Source: UBA710 sp051645705 (GTDB lineage Bacteria > Bacillota_I > Bacilli_A > Mycoplasmatales > Metamycoplasmataceae). Taken from it: a stretch of 64,000 bases of DNA. Shown here in pieces: positions 49,505-60,614 of this stretch. The DNA lies in assembly GCA_051645705.1 (NCBI GenBank), contig JBOFBU010000002.1, positions 702,809-766,808 of the forward strand, given 5' to 3'. The position numbers and the translations under genes were made by a program. How positions within the stretch are numbered: the first letter of the stretch is position 1; each line of letters begins with the position of its first letter. Under the pieces are notes generated by a model that saw only the letters and a program-made list of their open reading frames with translations, made no database searches and was not told the DNA's origin.

Positions 49505-50752
49505 ATGAAGATAAATAAGAAAATATTAACAATAGGATTATTACCACTAAGTATAATTCCCTTAGCAATCGTTTCTTGCAGCACAGGAGAAAAAGCAACA
49601 ACTTATTTTGAATCAGAAGGATTTAAAATAAGTTCAAAAGGTGAAATTATGGGATTTGCTAATACCGGCCTTCTTCCCGCCGGAGCAATCAACATTAAAG
49701 AAAAATATAATGGAGTAACGATTACAAGTATTGCTAATGATGCTTTTAAAGGGCAAGTGAATATCAGCGAAATTATTCTTCCTTCAACACTAGTAAGTAT
49801 TGGTTCAAATGCTTTTTTTGATGTAGGTTCTCCTGTTAAATTACCTGAAGTAAATGATCCAAATGAGGAAGTTATATGAGATTTATCTCATTTAGTAAAT
49901 TTAAAAGAAATTGGTAATTATGCTTTTGGAAAACCAAAACCTAACACAATTAATCCGATACCATCTAAATGAAATATACGTCTTAATTTAAATAATTTAT
50001 CCAATTTAGAAAGAATCGGTATTGGTAGTTTTGTTGATAGAAGTATATCAGGAATTGATTTTCCTACAACTTCTAATATCAAAATTATTGATGAAAAAGC
50101 TTTTAGTTATAATAAAATTATTAATCTTAAAATTCCTAATTCATTAACAACTATTGGAGAATATGCTTTCCAAAAAAATAATCTTTCTTCAGTAGATATT
50201 CCAAGATCGATAACATCTATTGAAAGTGGTGTTTTTTCTGATAATCAACTTACTTCTTTTATTTATACAAATTCAGTAACATCTATTGGAGCTTTTGCTT
50301 TTGATAATAATCAACTTACTTCACTTGAAATTCTTGATTCAGTAACAAATATAGAGAATGGTGCTTTTAGTTTTAATAAACTTATTTCTCTTAAAATTTC
50401 AAATTCAGTAACATCTATAGGAGATTCTGCTTTTTATAGCAATCAACTTACTTCAGTTAAAATTCCAAATTCAGTAAAAACTATTGGACGAAATGCCTTT
50501 AGTTGAAATAAACTTACTTCAATTACTATCCCAGATTCAGTAACAACTATTGGAATTAGAGCTTTTGCTAATAATAAATTTACTGATAATGCTATGATAA
50601 AGTTACCTGCTCAATTTGATACAGCTGAAGAGCGTAAAAAAATAGGAATAGATTTAGCTCCCCACCTAAAAGAAAATGAATTAAATAATAAACCAAAACT
50701 AGAAGTGCCATTAGAAATAATAAGAAGAAAAAATAAAATTGTTATTAAATAA
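49505..50752 (+). CDS. BspA-like leucine-rich-repeat lipoprotein, copy 5
   Basis: A 415-residue lipoprotein starting 7 bases after the previous stop (ATG 49505; GAGAG upstream). The signal peptide resembles that of the 48562 gene (ILTIGLLPLSIIPLAIVSC, Cys25), while the head from STGEK through the EEVI-WDLSHL linker is nearly identical to copies 1-3, and the repeats are distinct from both. That mixture suggests recombination between neighbours. The basic tail ends RRKNKIVIK. Convergent with the helicase-nuclease gene, 4-base gap. Confidence 0.92.
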
Positions 50753-50756
50753 AAAA

Positions 50757-52658
50757 TTATTTATTAAATATTAATTTTTCTAAAAGAACTTTTTCTAGTT
50801 CTTTATCTTCAATATAAACAAATGTTCCTTTTGTTCCTCTTGTTAAATTAACAAAAAGACGATTAAGAAAATAAGATTTATTTAATTTAATTCTTTTTTC
50901 TTTTTCTTCACTATCTTTAATTCTTTTTGTAGCTCAAACTTGACTAGCCATTTCACTATTATCTAATTGTAAAAGATCAACATCGATTTTATTTAATTCC
51001 TTATTTCAAAAAAATAATTTAGGAATGTGAACAAAAATATAATCAAATTCAGAACCTTGAGTAGTATTAAAATATCCTACATATTCTGAACCCTTTTTAT
51101 TTAAATTAAAATTCTTCTCTTCACATAATTTAGTTAAACTACTAGGAATATTAATATTCGGATTATTATTTTTAAGTTTTTTAAGTCATTGTCAATTAGG
51201 ATTTCAAGCATAAAAAGAATTTCCTATTTTTACAGTTTTTACAGGAAGATTATTTTCTAGATGATTAATATTTCAATTTTGGGTTCAAAATGAAAGCATT
51301 CTGACATTATGCTCTTCATACATTGCTTGATATTTAGAATTAAATTCCTTTTCATTTAGAATTTTAAAATCAAAATAATTATTGACAAATTTTTCCTGAC
51401 CATTATCTTCATTTTTGATTCAATTTTTTAATCACTCAATATAAGTTGAATCTCCCCCATTACGAAAGTGTTCTAATAAATCAAGATTAACTATTGCAAA
51501 ATTTTCCTCAAGAGCTATATCTTCTAATTGTGAGCGAGTTATTCCTTTTTTATTAATAACTTGCATATCGTCAATAAGAGTTATTAAAAAATTACATTTT
51601 TTAGCCATTTTTTTATAAAAGCTTTTTGCATCACCATTACTCGTTGCTTTATGTCCTTCATCAATTATTAAAATATTATATTTGGAATTCATATCAGCAC
51701 CTCCTATAAATTCAGAAATTGTATTCTTTCCAAATTTAACTTTAATAGCTTTTCTAAATTCCGGTCCAGGGAGCATTAATTTAACCTCAAATTTTTCTTT
51801 TAGCATTAAACCAAGAACTTTAAAGGCGACAATTGTTTTTCCAGATCCGGCCGCTCCTGAAATCGTAATTAAAGTTTTTTTCTTCGTATTTAAAAAATCA
51901 AATAAAACACTTTTGATTTTTTCAAAGGCATATCTTTGAGAATCAATCAGTTCAATTGCTTCAAATTCATTAGAGATATGTTCTATAAATGATTTTGAAG
52001 GTTTATATTCTAATTTATCTAATTGCTTAATTTCATTTCAATCAACAGCCTGATTAAATAGCTCTTTTAAATAATTAATAAATAATTCATTAGAAGAACC
52101 TGTATAGGTTTTTATTAAATTATTGATTTCAGCATATTTTTTATTTTCTAAGGGATTATTATCCTCTTGAGGTAAAAAATTAGGTAAATAAGCGGAACTG
52201 TAAACCTTAAATTTTTTCTCTTGTTCTAAAGAATAACTATTATTTAAAATATTTCTATAATCATTTGCTTGAAAAGCAGGATGCAAGAAAGTATTTCCAT
52301 ATGAAGTATTCGTTTTTATAAAATCAGTTTTATTATCTAATTCAATTTGACTTCAACCTTTTAATTCAATAATTAATAAGTTTTTACTAATATTGTTTTT
52401 TCCAACCAAAATAATATCAATTCTTTTTTTTGATCTAGGAACTTTAAATTCTAAAAGAATGTATTGCTGATCGCCTGGATCAATTTCTTGAAAAATTTTA
52501 GAAGTTTTGCAAAGAGTTGTTTTTCAAGAAAGCTTTTCTTTTTCGCTGACACTATAGCCAACTTTTTCTTTCATTTGGCTAATTAAATTAGCTACTAGAT
52601 AATCATTATTACTAGCATCTTCTATAAAACCTTGAATTGTATTTTTATATATAATCAT
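50757..52658 (-). CDS. PD-(D/E)XK nuclease fused to DUF2075/SF1-type helicase
   Basis: A 633-residue protein, continuous through many TGA-Trp codons. The N-terminal ~200 residues contain a PD-(D/E)XK nuclease core: Glu70 (ILLEFKV), Asp81 (KRIDIILVG) and Glu98-x-Lys100 (LLIIELKGW). The C-terminal part is a DUF2075-type P-loop helicase with Walker A GAAGSGKT (268-275), Walker B LIIDEGHK, a motif like LIDDMQVI, HFRNGG, and a C-terminal FVNLTRGTKG (motif VI-like). Such combinations occur in prokaryotic defence and DNA-repair proteins. No Shine-Dalgarno; TGCGATAAT lies 12 bases upstream of the ATG. Whether it defends or repairs is not decidable from context: neighbours are lipoproteins and ribosomal genes. 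Confidence 0.87.
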
Positions 52659-52670
52659 TTTCAATTAATT

Positions 52671-52680
52671 ATTATCGCAG
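52671..52680 (-). promoter_or_regulatory. Extended -10 element of the nuclease-helicase gene
   Basis: The minus strand carries TGCGATAAT ending 12 bases before the ATG at 52658, the same string seen before the DUF262 gene at 903. The leader would be only about six bases long. Confidence 0.45.
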
Positions 52681-52818
52681 CTTAAATTTTTTTATTTCAT
52701 TTTTTATAAAAATCGATATCATAATAACTAAATGATTTAAAAGAAGGTTAATTTATCTAATATTAATTAGTAAAAACCCTAATTTATCAGCAAAAATAAC
52801 AAAAAAACAAATATTTTT

Positions 52819-52848
52819 TTGATACACTAGGTATAGTTGTTATATAAT
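52819..52848 (+). promoter_or_regulatory. Promoter of rpsL-rpsG-fusA
   Basis: TTGATA (52819-52824) and TATAAT (52843-52848) separated by 18 bases, the best sigma-70-type promoter in the window. The leader before rpsL is about 26 bases with a GAAAGGAAA ribosome-binding site. Confidence 0.7.
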
Positions 52849-52880
52849 TATCAAATATTAAAAAATTTGAAAGGAAATTA

Positions 52881-53300
52881 ATGCCAACAATTAATCAATT
52901 AGTTAATAAAGGTAGAAAACCAAAAACTCGTAAAACTAAAGCACCTGCGCTTTTAACAGGATTCAATTCAATCCATAAAAAAGCAACAAATAAACCATCT
53001 CCATTTAAACGTGGTGTTTGTACGAGGGTTGCTACAATGACTCCTAAAAAACCTAACTCAGCGCTTCGTAAATATGCAAGGGTTAAAATTTCTAATGGAA
53101 TGGAAGTAACAGCTTATATTCCAGGAGAAGGCCACAATTTACAAGAACACTCTATTGTTTTAATAAGAGGTGGAAGAGTTAAAGATTTACCAGGGGTTCG
53201 TTATACCATTGTAAGAGGAACACAAGATGCTGCCGGAGTTAATAAAAGAAACCAAGGTAGATCAAAATATGGTGCTAAAAAACCTAAAAAACAACAATAA
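52881..53300 (+). CDS. rpsL: 30S ribosomal protein S12
   Basis: A 139-residue S12. It has the decoding-centre segments TPKKPNSALRKYARVKISNG and GEGHNLQEHSIVLIRGGRVKDLPGVRYTIVRG-type sequence, with Lys residues in the streptomycin-related loops conserved (TPKKPNSA, PGVRY). A stretch of about ten residues near 20-30 (PALLTGFNSIHKKA) is longer than in E. coli, as in many Firmicutes. First gene of the str operon. Confidence 0.97.
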   Translation: MPTINQLVNKGRKPKTRKTKAPALLTGFNSIHKKATNKPSPFKRGVCTRVATMTPKKPNSALRKYARVKISNGMEVTAYIPGEGHNLQEHSIVLIRGGRVKDLPGVRYTIVRGTQDAAGVNKRNQGRSKYGAKKPKKQQ

Positions 53301-53344
53301 TTTCCTAAAATAAGTAAAAGAATAATAAAAGAAAGAGAGATATT

Positions 53345-53815
53345 ATGTCAAGAAAAAGAAAAGCTCCTGTTAGAAAAGTTTTAAATGATCCTATTTTTGA
53401 TTCTCAAGTAATAGCAAAATTAATTAATACAATTATGCTAGATGGAAAAAAAGCAATAGCTGAAAAAATTTTATATACAGCATTTGAAATAATAAAACAA
53501 AAAACAAATCAAGAACCAATTGAAGTATTTAATAAAGCAATTGAAAATATAACTCCTCAATTAGAAGTTAGAACTAGAAGAGTTGGAGGAACAAACTACC
53601 AAGTTCCTTTAGAAGTTAGTGAGAGAAGAAAAAGAACATTATGTTTAAGATGATTAGTTCAATATTCAAGAATTAGAAATGAAAAAACAATGGATCTTAG
53701 ACTTGCTAATGAAATAATCGATGCCGCAAATGGTGTTGGTGGTTCTGTTAAGAAAAAAGATGATACCCACAAAATGGCAGAAGCTAATAAAGCATTTGCA
53801 CATTTTAGATGATAA
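53345..53815 (+). CDS. rpsG: 30S ribosomal protein S7
   Basis: A 156-residue S7, the exact length typical of the family. RKRKAPVRKVLNDPIF at the N-terminus, ENITPQLEVRTRRVGGTNYQVP in the RNA-binding region and AEANKAFAHFRW at the end. Two TGA-Trp codons, one the last sense codon. It nucleates assembly of the 30S head. Ribosome-binding site AGAGAG; 27 bases before fusA. Confidence 0.97.
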
Positions 53816-53842
53816 TATTATAAAAAAATGAAAGAGTAAAAA

Positions 53843-55918
53843 ATGGCAAGAAAAGTAGATATAAAAGATTACCGTAATATCGGAATTATGGCTCATATTG
53901 ATGCTGGTAAAACAACAACAACTGAAAGAATTTTATTCCATACAGGAAAAGTTCATAAAATTGGTGAAACACATGAAGGTGCTTCACAAATGGATTTTAT
54001 GGAACAAGAAAAAGAAAGAGGTATCACAATTACTTCTGCAGCTACAACTGCATTCTGAAGAGAAAAAAGAATTAATATTATAGATACACCTGGCCATGTT
54101 GATTTTACAGTTGAAGTAGAACGTTCATTAAGAGTTTTAGATGGTGCCGTTGCTGTTTTAGATGCTCAATCAGGAGTAGAACCACAAACTGAAACTGTTT
54201 GAAGACAAGCTACAAATTATAAAGTTCCTAGAATTGTTTTTGTTAATAAAATGGATAAAGCAGGAGCAGATTTTGAATTTGCTGTTAATTCTGTTAAAAG
54301 AATTTTAGGAGGAAACGCAGTTCCTATTCAATGAAATATTGGAAAAGAATCTGATTATAAAGGACATATAGATTTAGTTGAATTAAAAGCATATGAATTT
54401 GATGGAAATCCTAATGAAATTTGTAAAGAAGTTCCTATTCCAGATGATTTAAAAGATTTAGCAGAAATTAAAAGACATGAATTAGTAGAAGCTGTAGCTG
54501 ATTTTGATGAAGAAATCATGATGGATCTTTTAGATGGAAAAGAAATTTCAAATGATAGATTAAAAGCTGCAATAAGAAAAGCAACATTAACAGCACAATT
54601 CTTTCCAGCAGTTTGTGGAACAGCCTTTAAAAATAAAGGAGTTAAAGCAATGCTTGATGCTGTTGTAGATTATCTTCCTTCACCAGTTGATGTTCCTGCT
54701 ATTAAAGGACATATTGATGAAAAAGAAGTTGAATCTCCTTCAACAGATGAAGCTCCTTTTGCCGCTTTAGCTTTTAAAATTATGACAGATCCATTTGTAG
54801 GAACATTAACATTTTTTAGAGTTTATTCAGGGCATCTTCCTAAATCATCTTATATTTATAATTCAACAAAAGGTGAAAAAGAAAGAGTTGGACGTATTTT
54901 ACAAATGCATGCCAATAATCGTGAAGAAATTGATGAAGTAAGAACTGGAGATATCGCTGCAGCTGTTGGTCTTAAATATACAACAACTGGAGATACTTTA
55001 GTAGCGGAAAATGCTCCAAGAATTATTTTAGAAAAAATGAACTTTCCAGAACCTGTTATTTCTCAAGCATTAGAACCTTCTTCAAAAGCTGCAACAGAAA
55101 AACTTTCTTTAGGTCTACAAAAATTAGCTTCTGAAGATCCTACTTTTAGAACTTTTACAGATGAAGAAACAGGACAAACAATTATAGCTGGGATGGGAGA
55201 ATTACACCTTGAAATTATTGTTGATCGTTTAAAAAGAGAATTTGGTGTTGAAGCTACAGTTGGAGCTCCACAGGTTGCATATCGTGAAACTATTACAAAA
55301 GAAGCAGAAGTTGAAGGTAAATACATTAAACAATCTGGTGGTAAAGGTCAATATGGACACGTATGAATTAAATTCGAACCAAATAATAATTTAGGTTTTG
55401 AATTTGTTGATAAAATTGTTGGTGGTAAAATTCCTAAAGAATATATTAAATCTATTCAAAAAGGTCTTGAAGAAAAAATGGCTTCAGGTATTTTAGCTGG
55501 ATATCCAATGATAGATATTAAAGCAACATTATTTGATGGATCATACCATGATGTCGATTCATCTGAAATGGCTTATAAAATAGCTGCTTCAAAAGCTCTT
55601 ACAGAAGGAAAAGAAAAACTTGGAGCAATTTTATTAGAACCAATTATGGATGTTTCTGTAATTATTCCAGAAGAATATTTTGGAACAATAAGTGGAGATA
55701 TTTCAAGAAGAAGAGGACAAATGAAAGCTTCTGAAACTCGTCCAGATGGTGCATCTGTTATTAAAGCTGATGTTCCATTATCAGAAATGTTTGGTTATTC
55801 AACACAACTTAGAACAATGACATCAGGTCGTGGAAATTACCAAATGCAATTTGATCACTTCGAAAAATGTCCAAAAAATATAGAAGCTGAAATAATTAAA
55901 AAACGTTCAGTTAAATAA
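53843..55918 (+). CDS. fusA: Elongation factor G
   Basis: A 691-residue EF-G translocase. G1 AHIDAGKT (17-24), G2 RGITITSA, G3 DTPGHVDF, G4 [10 protein letters not shown], then domains II-V including [18 protein letters not shown] and the domain IV YRETI and [12 protein letters not shown] segments (QYGHV forms the loop reaching the decoding centre). Third gene of rpsL-rpsG-fusA; tuf is not adjacent. Followed by a terminator with a 15-T run. Confidence 0.98.
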
Positions 55919-55951
55919 ATTCAAATTTATTAATAAAAATTAAATTTAAAT

Positions 55952-55992
55952 AATAGTAATAATTTTATTTATTGCTATTTTTTTTTTTTTTT
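55952..55992 (+). terminator. Intrinsic terminator after fusA
   Basis: AATAGTAATAA pairs with TTATTGCTATT (one G-T wobble) around a 6-base TTTTAT loop, then 15 consecutive T (55978-55992). Located between convergent fusA and ftsY. Confidence 0.75.
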
Positions 55993-56033
55993 ATTTTAAT
56001 AAAAAACACTAAAAAAATAATTATATTTATTTT

Positions 56034-57164
56034 TTATTCAACCATTAATTTATTAACTAAACCATAAATATATGAATCTAAATCGAATTCTTCTAAATCA
56101 TCAATTTTTTCACCAAGACCTATTAATTTAACATCAATATCTAAAAGGTCTTTGATAGATAAAATAATTCCTCCATTTGAAGTTCCATCCATCTTAGTTA
56201 AAATAATTCCACTAATATTAGTTACATCTTTAAAAACCTTAGCTTGATTAATTCCATTTTGTCCAGATGTTGCATCTAGAATTAATAATGTTTCATGAGG
56301 GGCGTTAGGAATTTCTCTTTCGATAATCTTTTTCATTTTAGCTAATTCATTCATTAAATTAACTTTATTATGTAATCTTCCAGCTGTATCTACAATTAAA
56401 AGATCATAATTTCCTTCTTTTGCTTCTTTAATAGATTTATAAACAACTGATGAAGGATCTTGTTCATCTTTTTCTGGCAAAGTAATTCCAGCATCTAATC
56501 TTTCAGCTCAAATTCTTAATTGTTCAACAGCTCCTGCACGAAAAGTATCTCCTGCCGCTACAATTACTTTTTTTCCTAGATTTTGGTATTTATTAATTAG
56601 TTTGGCAATAGTTGTTGTTTTCCCAACTCCATTTACTCCAACAATCATTAAAACATTTAATCCTTCATTATTCAGTTTTAATTCTGTATTTACAATACTT
56701 TGATTAGAATAAATTGCAAACATCTTATCAATAATTATTTCGTTAATAAGATTTTTATCTTGAACATTTTGATTTCTAACTTCTTTTTTAATTTCTTCAA
56801 TAATAACTTGAACCATATTAATTGAAATATCTGACATAATTAAAATTTCTTCTAATTCTTCAAAAAACTCTTCATTAATTTCATTATGTCTATTTTGTAA
56901 TTCTATAATTTTTGTAGTTAAGTTTATTCCGCTTTTAGATAAACCGGCAATATATTTATCTAACTTCTTTTCTTTTTTTAATTTTTTAGTTCTTTGTTTT
57001 TCTTCTTTTTTTAATATTTTTAATTCAATTTTTTTCTTTTTTTCTTGATTGTCTTGATCTAAAATATCATTTTTATTTTTTAAAATATTTTCTTTATTTT
57101 CTTCTTTTTCTTCTTTTGTTCGTAAAGAAAATATTTTTTCTTTTAGCTTTTTAAAAAATCCCAT
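56034..57164 (-). CDS. ftsY: Signal recognition particle receptor FtsY
   Basis: A 376-residue SRP receptor GTPase. The first ~70 residues are a highly charged Lys/Glu region for membrane association, followed by the N domain four-helix bundle (about 75-160) and the G domain: GVNGVGKT (176-183), the DTFRAGAVEQL box, DTAGRLHNK and TKMDGTSNGG, ending with GLGEKIDDLEEFDLDSYIYGL. It docks ribosome-SRP complexes at the membrane, needed for the many lipoproteins and membrane proteins here. No Shine-Dalgarno; TATAAT ends 9 bases before the ATG. Confidence 0.97.
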
Positions 57165-57173
57165 ATTTAACTT

Positions 57174-57179
57174 ATTATA
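57174..57179 (-). promoter_or_regulatory. -10 box of ftsY (nearly leaderless)
   Basis: Minus-strand TATAAT with 9 bases between it and the ATG at 57164; expected leader of two or three bases and no ribosome-binding site. Confidence 0.45.
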
Positions 57180-57251
57180 AAGTAAAAATATAAATTAAAA
57201 TAGGCAATATTATATTTTTTAAAAATAAATATTAATTTAAAAATTTTATAT

Positions 57252-57289
57252 TATAATTAATTTAATTTAATAATGAAATTATTAAATTA
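57252..57289 (+). promoter_or_regulatory. -10 box plus 11-bp stem-loop upstream of repeat-array gene 1
   Basis: TATAAT (57252-57257) is followed by TAATTTAATAA (57263-57273) and its exact complement TTATTAAATTA (57279-57289) around a 5-base loop. The hairpin would lie at the very 5' end of the transcript or act as an operator dyad. The arrangement is repeated at 59098-59135. Confidence 0.5.
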
Positions 57290-57344
57290 TAAATAAATAT
57301 TAAAAATACATAAATTAAAACACATATATAAAAGAAAGGTTTCA

Positions 57345-59030
57345 ATGACTAAAAAATTTATTTTAAATTCATGTATAATTTCAGGTTCTTTAATTTTAGC
57401 ATCAATAGTTGCAGTGGTAACTCCTCTTGTTTTAAAGCAAAGAAATAATATAGAAAATAAAATTTTAAAGATAAATCCTTATTCAGGAATTATTAATGTA
57501 TCCCAAATGGATATTGATGAGATGACCTCAACTACAAATTCAATTGTAGAAAGAGTAAATGCTTTATCAAAATTATTTGAAGGAGTAACTGAAGAAAATG
57601 TTAATAGTTTTATTGTTAAAAAAAATATAAATTCAACAATTAATTTAAATTCAAAAAATGGTTATTTTTTCAATCAAGAAAATATAAATCAATTAAATGC
57701 AATTTATAAAGTAGTTAATATTATTAATATAACACCAAAAAAAGATATTGTTAAGATTAATAATGAAGAAATTGCATTTGGTATTTCAGCTCAAAATACA
57801 CCTAAAAAAATAGAAATCCTATCAAAATTATTTGATGGAGTAAATGAAGAAAATATTAATAATATTAATATATCAAAAATTTCTGATTCAGAAATCACTT
57901 TAATAGCTAATGAAGGTTATGGTTTTGGTTATAATGTTGTTCCATATTTAAAAGCAAATATTAAAATGATTACTACTTTAAATATTGAAGCAAAATCAGA
58001 CATTATTAATGTTATTGACAAGAATGTTATATCGATGCTTTCAAAAGAAAACACAATAGAAAAAATAACAGCTTTATCAAAAATATTTGATGGAATTAAT
58101 AGTACAAATATTAATAATATTAAAGTAGAAAAAACTTCTAATAAAGAAATAACTTTAACAGCTAATGATGGTTATGCTTTTATTTCTCCTACAATAACAT
58201 CTATAAAAGCAAAAATTAATATTGTTTCAGTATTAAATATAACTCCAAGAACTGTAATTGATAAGATTGATAAAAATGAAATTATTGCAATAATTTTAGA
58301 TACTACTCCATTAGAAAAAAAAGTAGATATTTTATTTAAATTATTTGTTGGAGTAACTTTACAAAACGTAAATAATTTCAAAGTAAAAAAATTATCAAAT
58401 ACAGAGATTATTTTAATAGCTAATGAAGGATATGCTTTTGGCGAATTATTAGAATTTGGTATAAAAGTAGATATTTTAGATATTAATGAAAGTGCAAAAG
58501 TTTTAAATATAACTCCATTTTCAGGATTTGTTAATTTTACTAAAGAAGAAATTGTAACTATTCTTTCAATAGAAAATTCAATAGAAAAAGTACACATTTT
58601 ATCTAAATTATTTATTGGTGTAACTGAAGAAAATATAAATAATTTTAAAGTAGAAAAAACTTCAACTAATGAAATTACCCTAATAGCTAATGATGGTTAT
58701 GTTTTTGGTTCTAAAAACTTAAAAAAAATAAGTCGTAATATTGATTCAGTTGTAACAATTTTAAATATAACACCAAAATCAGGACCGGTAAAAACAATTT
58801 TAAAAAAAGACGTTGATATTATGACATCTTTAGAAAATACAACTGATAAATTAAATGCAATAAAATTATTATTTGATAATGTTAATGAAATGAATATTTA
58901 TTGTTTTACTGTAAGTTTAATTACTGACATTGATGGTAATAAATTTATTAAATTAACTTCCAAAAGAACTTACGTTTTTGGAAAACAATATTCTCCTTAT
59001 ATAACCGTTCCAATAATTTTATCTCTATAA
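57345..59030 (+). CDS. Repeat-array membrane-anchored surface protein 1 (Mvsp-like)
   Basis: A 561-residue protein with N-terminal anchor (KKFILNSCIISGSLILASIVAVVTPLVL in outline, residues 3-30; Cys9 is not in a lipobox), then six imperfect repeats of about 85-88 residues. A repeat reads roughly ILNI-x(3)-GIINIS-x-DI..I.S-TTN....R-ALSKLFDGV-ENINNFKVEKTSN.EITLIANEGY.FG. The last repeat is the most diverged and ends in IILSL. The layout matches the tandem ~90-residue repeats of Mycoplasma mobile Mvsp proteins (recognition from memory). Ribosome-binding site AGAAAGG. The promoter region is duplicated before the next gene. Likely an antigenic coat protein. Confidence 0.82.
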   Translation: MTKKFILNSCIISGSLILASIVAVVTPLVLKQRNNIENKILKINPYSGIINVSQMDIDEMTSTTNSIVERVNALSKLFEGVTEENVNSFIVKKNINSTINLNSKNGYFFNQENINQLNAIYKVVNIINITPKKDIVKINNEEIAFGISAQNTPKKIEILSKLFDGVNEENINNINISKISDSEITLIANEGYGFGYNVVPYLKANIKMITTLNIEAKSDIINVIDKNVISMLSKENTIEKITALSKIFDGINSTNINNIKVEKTSNKEITLTANDGYAFISPTITSIKAKINIVSVLNITPRTVIDKIDKNEIIAIILDTTPLEKKVDILFKLFVGVTLQNVNNFKVKKLSNTEIILIANEGYAFGELLEFGIKVDILDINESAKVLNITPFSGFVNFTKEEIVTILSIENSIEKVHILSKLFIGVTEENINNFKVEKTSTNEITLIANDGYVFGSKNLKKISRNIDSVVTILNITPKSGPVKTILKKDVDIMTSLENTTDKLNAIKLLFDNVNEMNIYCFTVSLITDIDGNKFIKLTSKRTYVFGKQYSPYITVPIILSL

Positions 59031-59097
59031 TAAATTGCTTAAATATTAAGTACTAAATAAAATAATTACAATTATATTTAATTAAAAATTTTTATAA

Positions 59098-59135
59098 TAT
59101 AATTAATTTAATTTAATAATAAAATTATTAAATTA
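59098..59135 (+). promoter_or_regulatory. -10 box plus 11-bp stem-loop upstream of repeat-array gene 2
   Basis: TATAAT (59098-59103), then TAATTTAATAA (59109-59119) and TTATTAAATTA (59125-59135) around a 5-base loop. Nearly the same sequence as 57252-57289, with the stem perfectly conserved and the loop changed, so both genes probably share regulation. Confidence 0.5.
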
Positions 59136-59192
59136 TAGAATAAATAATAAATCACATAAATAAAAAATACATATATAAAAGAAAGGTAAAAA

Positions 59193-60614
59193 ATGACTAA
59201 AAAATTTATTTTGAATTCATGTATAATTTCAGGTTCTTTAATTTTAGTGTCAGTAGTAGCGGTTGTAACCCCTATTGTTTTACATCAAAAAAATAATAAG
59301 AAAATAGAAAACCAAATTTTAAAAATAAATCCTTATTCAGGAATTATTAATATATCTAAAGCGGATATTGATGAGATAACTTCAACCACAAATTCAATAG
59401 AGACAAGAACAACTGCTTTATCAAAATTATTTGAAGGAGTAGATAAAGAAAATATTAATAATTTAATTATTGAAAATAATTTAGATTCAACAATTAAATT
59501 AAAAGCAAAAGACGGTTATTTTTTTAATCAAGAAAATATAAATTCATTAAGTGCAAATTATAAAATAGCTAATATTATTAACATAAAACCGAAAAAAAGA
59601 ATTATTAATATTGCTAATGAAGATGTTGTATTTACAATTTCAGTACAAAATACACCGAAAAAAATAGAAATTTTATCGAAATTATTTGATGGAATAAATG
59701 ATGAAAATATTAATAATTTTACAGTAGAAAAAACTTCTAATGAAGAAATTACATTAATAGCTAATGATGGTTTTGGTTTTGGTTCTAATGTTGTTTCGTA
59801 TGTAAAAGCAAATATTAAAATGATTTCTTATTTAGATATCGTTACAAAAACATATACTGTTAATATTATTGAACAAGATATTATATCTATGTTTATTGAA
59901 GAAAATACACCAGAAAAAATAATGGCTTTATCAAAAATATTTGATGGAATTAATAGTATAAACATTAATAATATTAAAGTAGAAAAAACTTCTGATAAAG
60001 AAATAACTTTAATAGCTAATGATGGTTATGCTTTCGGTTCTCCTACAATAACTTCTATAAAAGCAAGCATTAATATCGTTTCAGTTTTAAACATAATAGG
60101 AAGAATTGCAATTAATATTGTTGATGAAAATGATATAACAACAATATTTTCTACTACTTCTCCATTAGAAAGAAAAGTAGATGCTTTATCTAAATTATTT
60201 AATGGAATAACTTTAGAAAATATTAATAATTTTAAAGTAGAAAAAACTTCTAATGAAGAAATTACTTTAATAGCTAATGAAGGATATGTTTTTGATGAAT
60301 TTTTAGAAAATAGTATAAAAATAAATATTCCAAAAATTGTAAAAGTTTTAAATATAAATTCAAAATCTGCATTTCTTATTTTTACTAGTGAAGAAATTAT
60401 AAATATGATTTCATTAGAAAATACATGAGAAAAAATAAACGCTCTATCAAAATTATTTGAAGGTATAACTAAAGAAAATATGAATAATTTTAAAGTAGAA
60501 AAAACTTCAACTAAAGAAATTACTTTAATAGCTAATGAAGGATATGTTTTTGGTCCTAAATATCTTACAAGTATAAGCTCTGAAATGGGTAAAGTTATAA
60601 CTGATGAAATGTAA
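59193..60614 (+). CDS. Repeat-array membrane-anchored surface protein 2 (Mvsp-like)
   Basis: A 473-residue close paralogue of the 57345 protein, with the same N-terminal anchor and five repeats; repeats 1-5 match repeats 1-5 of gene 1 in order, so the whole gene was duplicated. It lacks a sixth repeat and instead ends just after repeat 5 with PKYLTSISSEMGKVITDEM, a tail not found in gene 1 but almost identical to that of the decayed gene at 61021. One TGA-Trp (ENTWEK) lies in repeat 5. Ribosome-binding site AGAAAGG. Confidence 0.82.

Noticed and set aside
43118..50752. Regularly spaced short repeats that could suggest a CRISPR array
   Set aside because: The ~69-bp period is the 23-residue leucine-rich repeat in frame within lipoprotein genes; there are no constant repeats with unique spacers and no cas genes.
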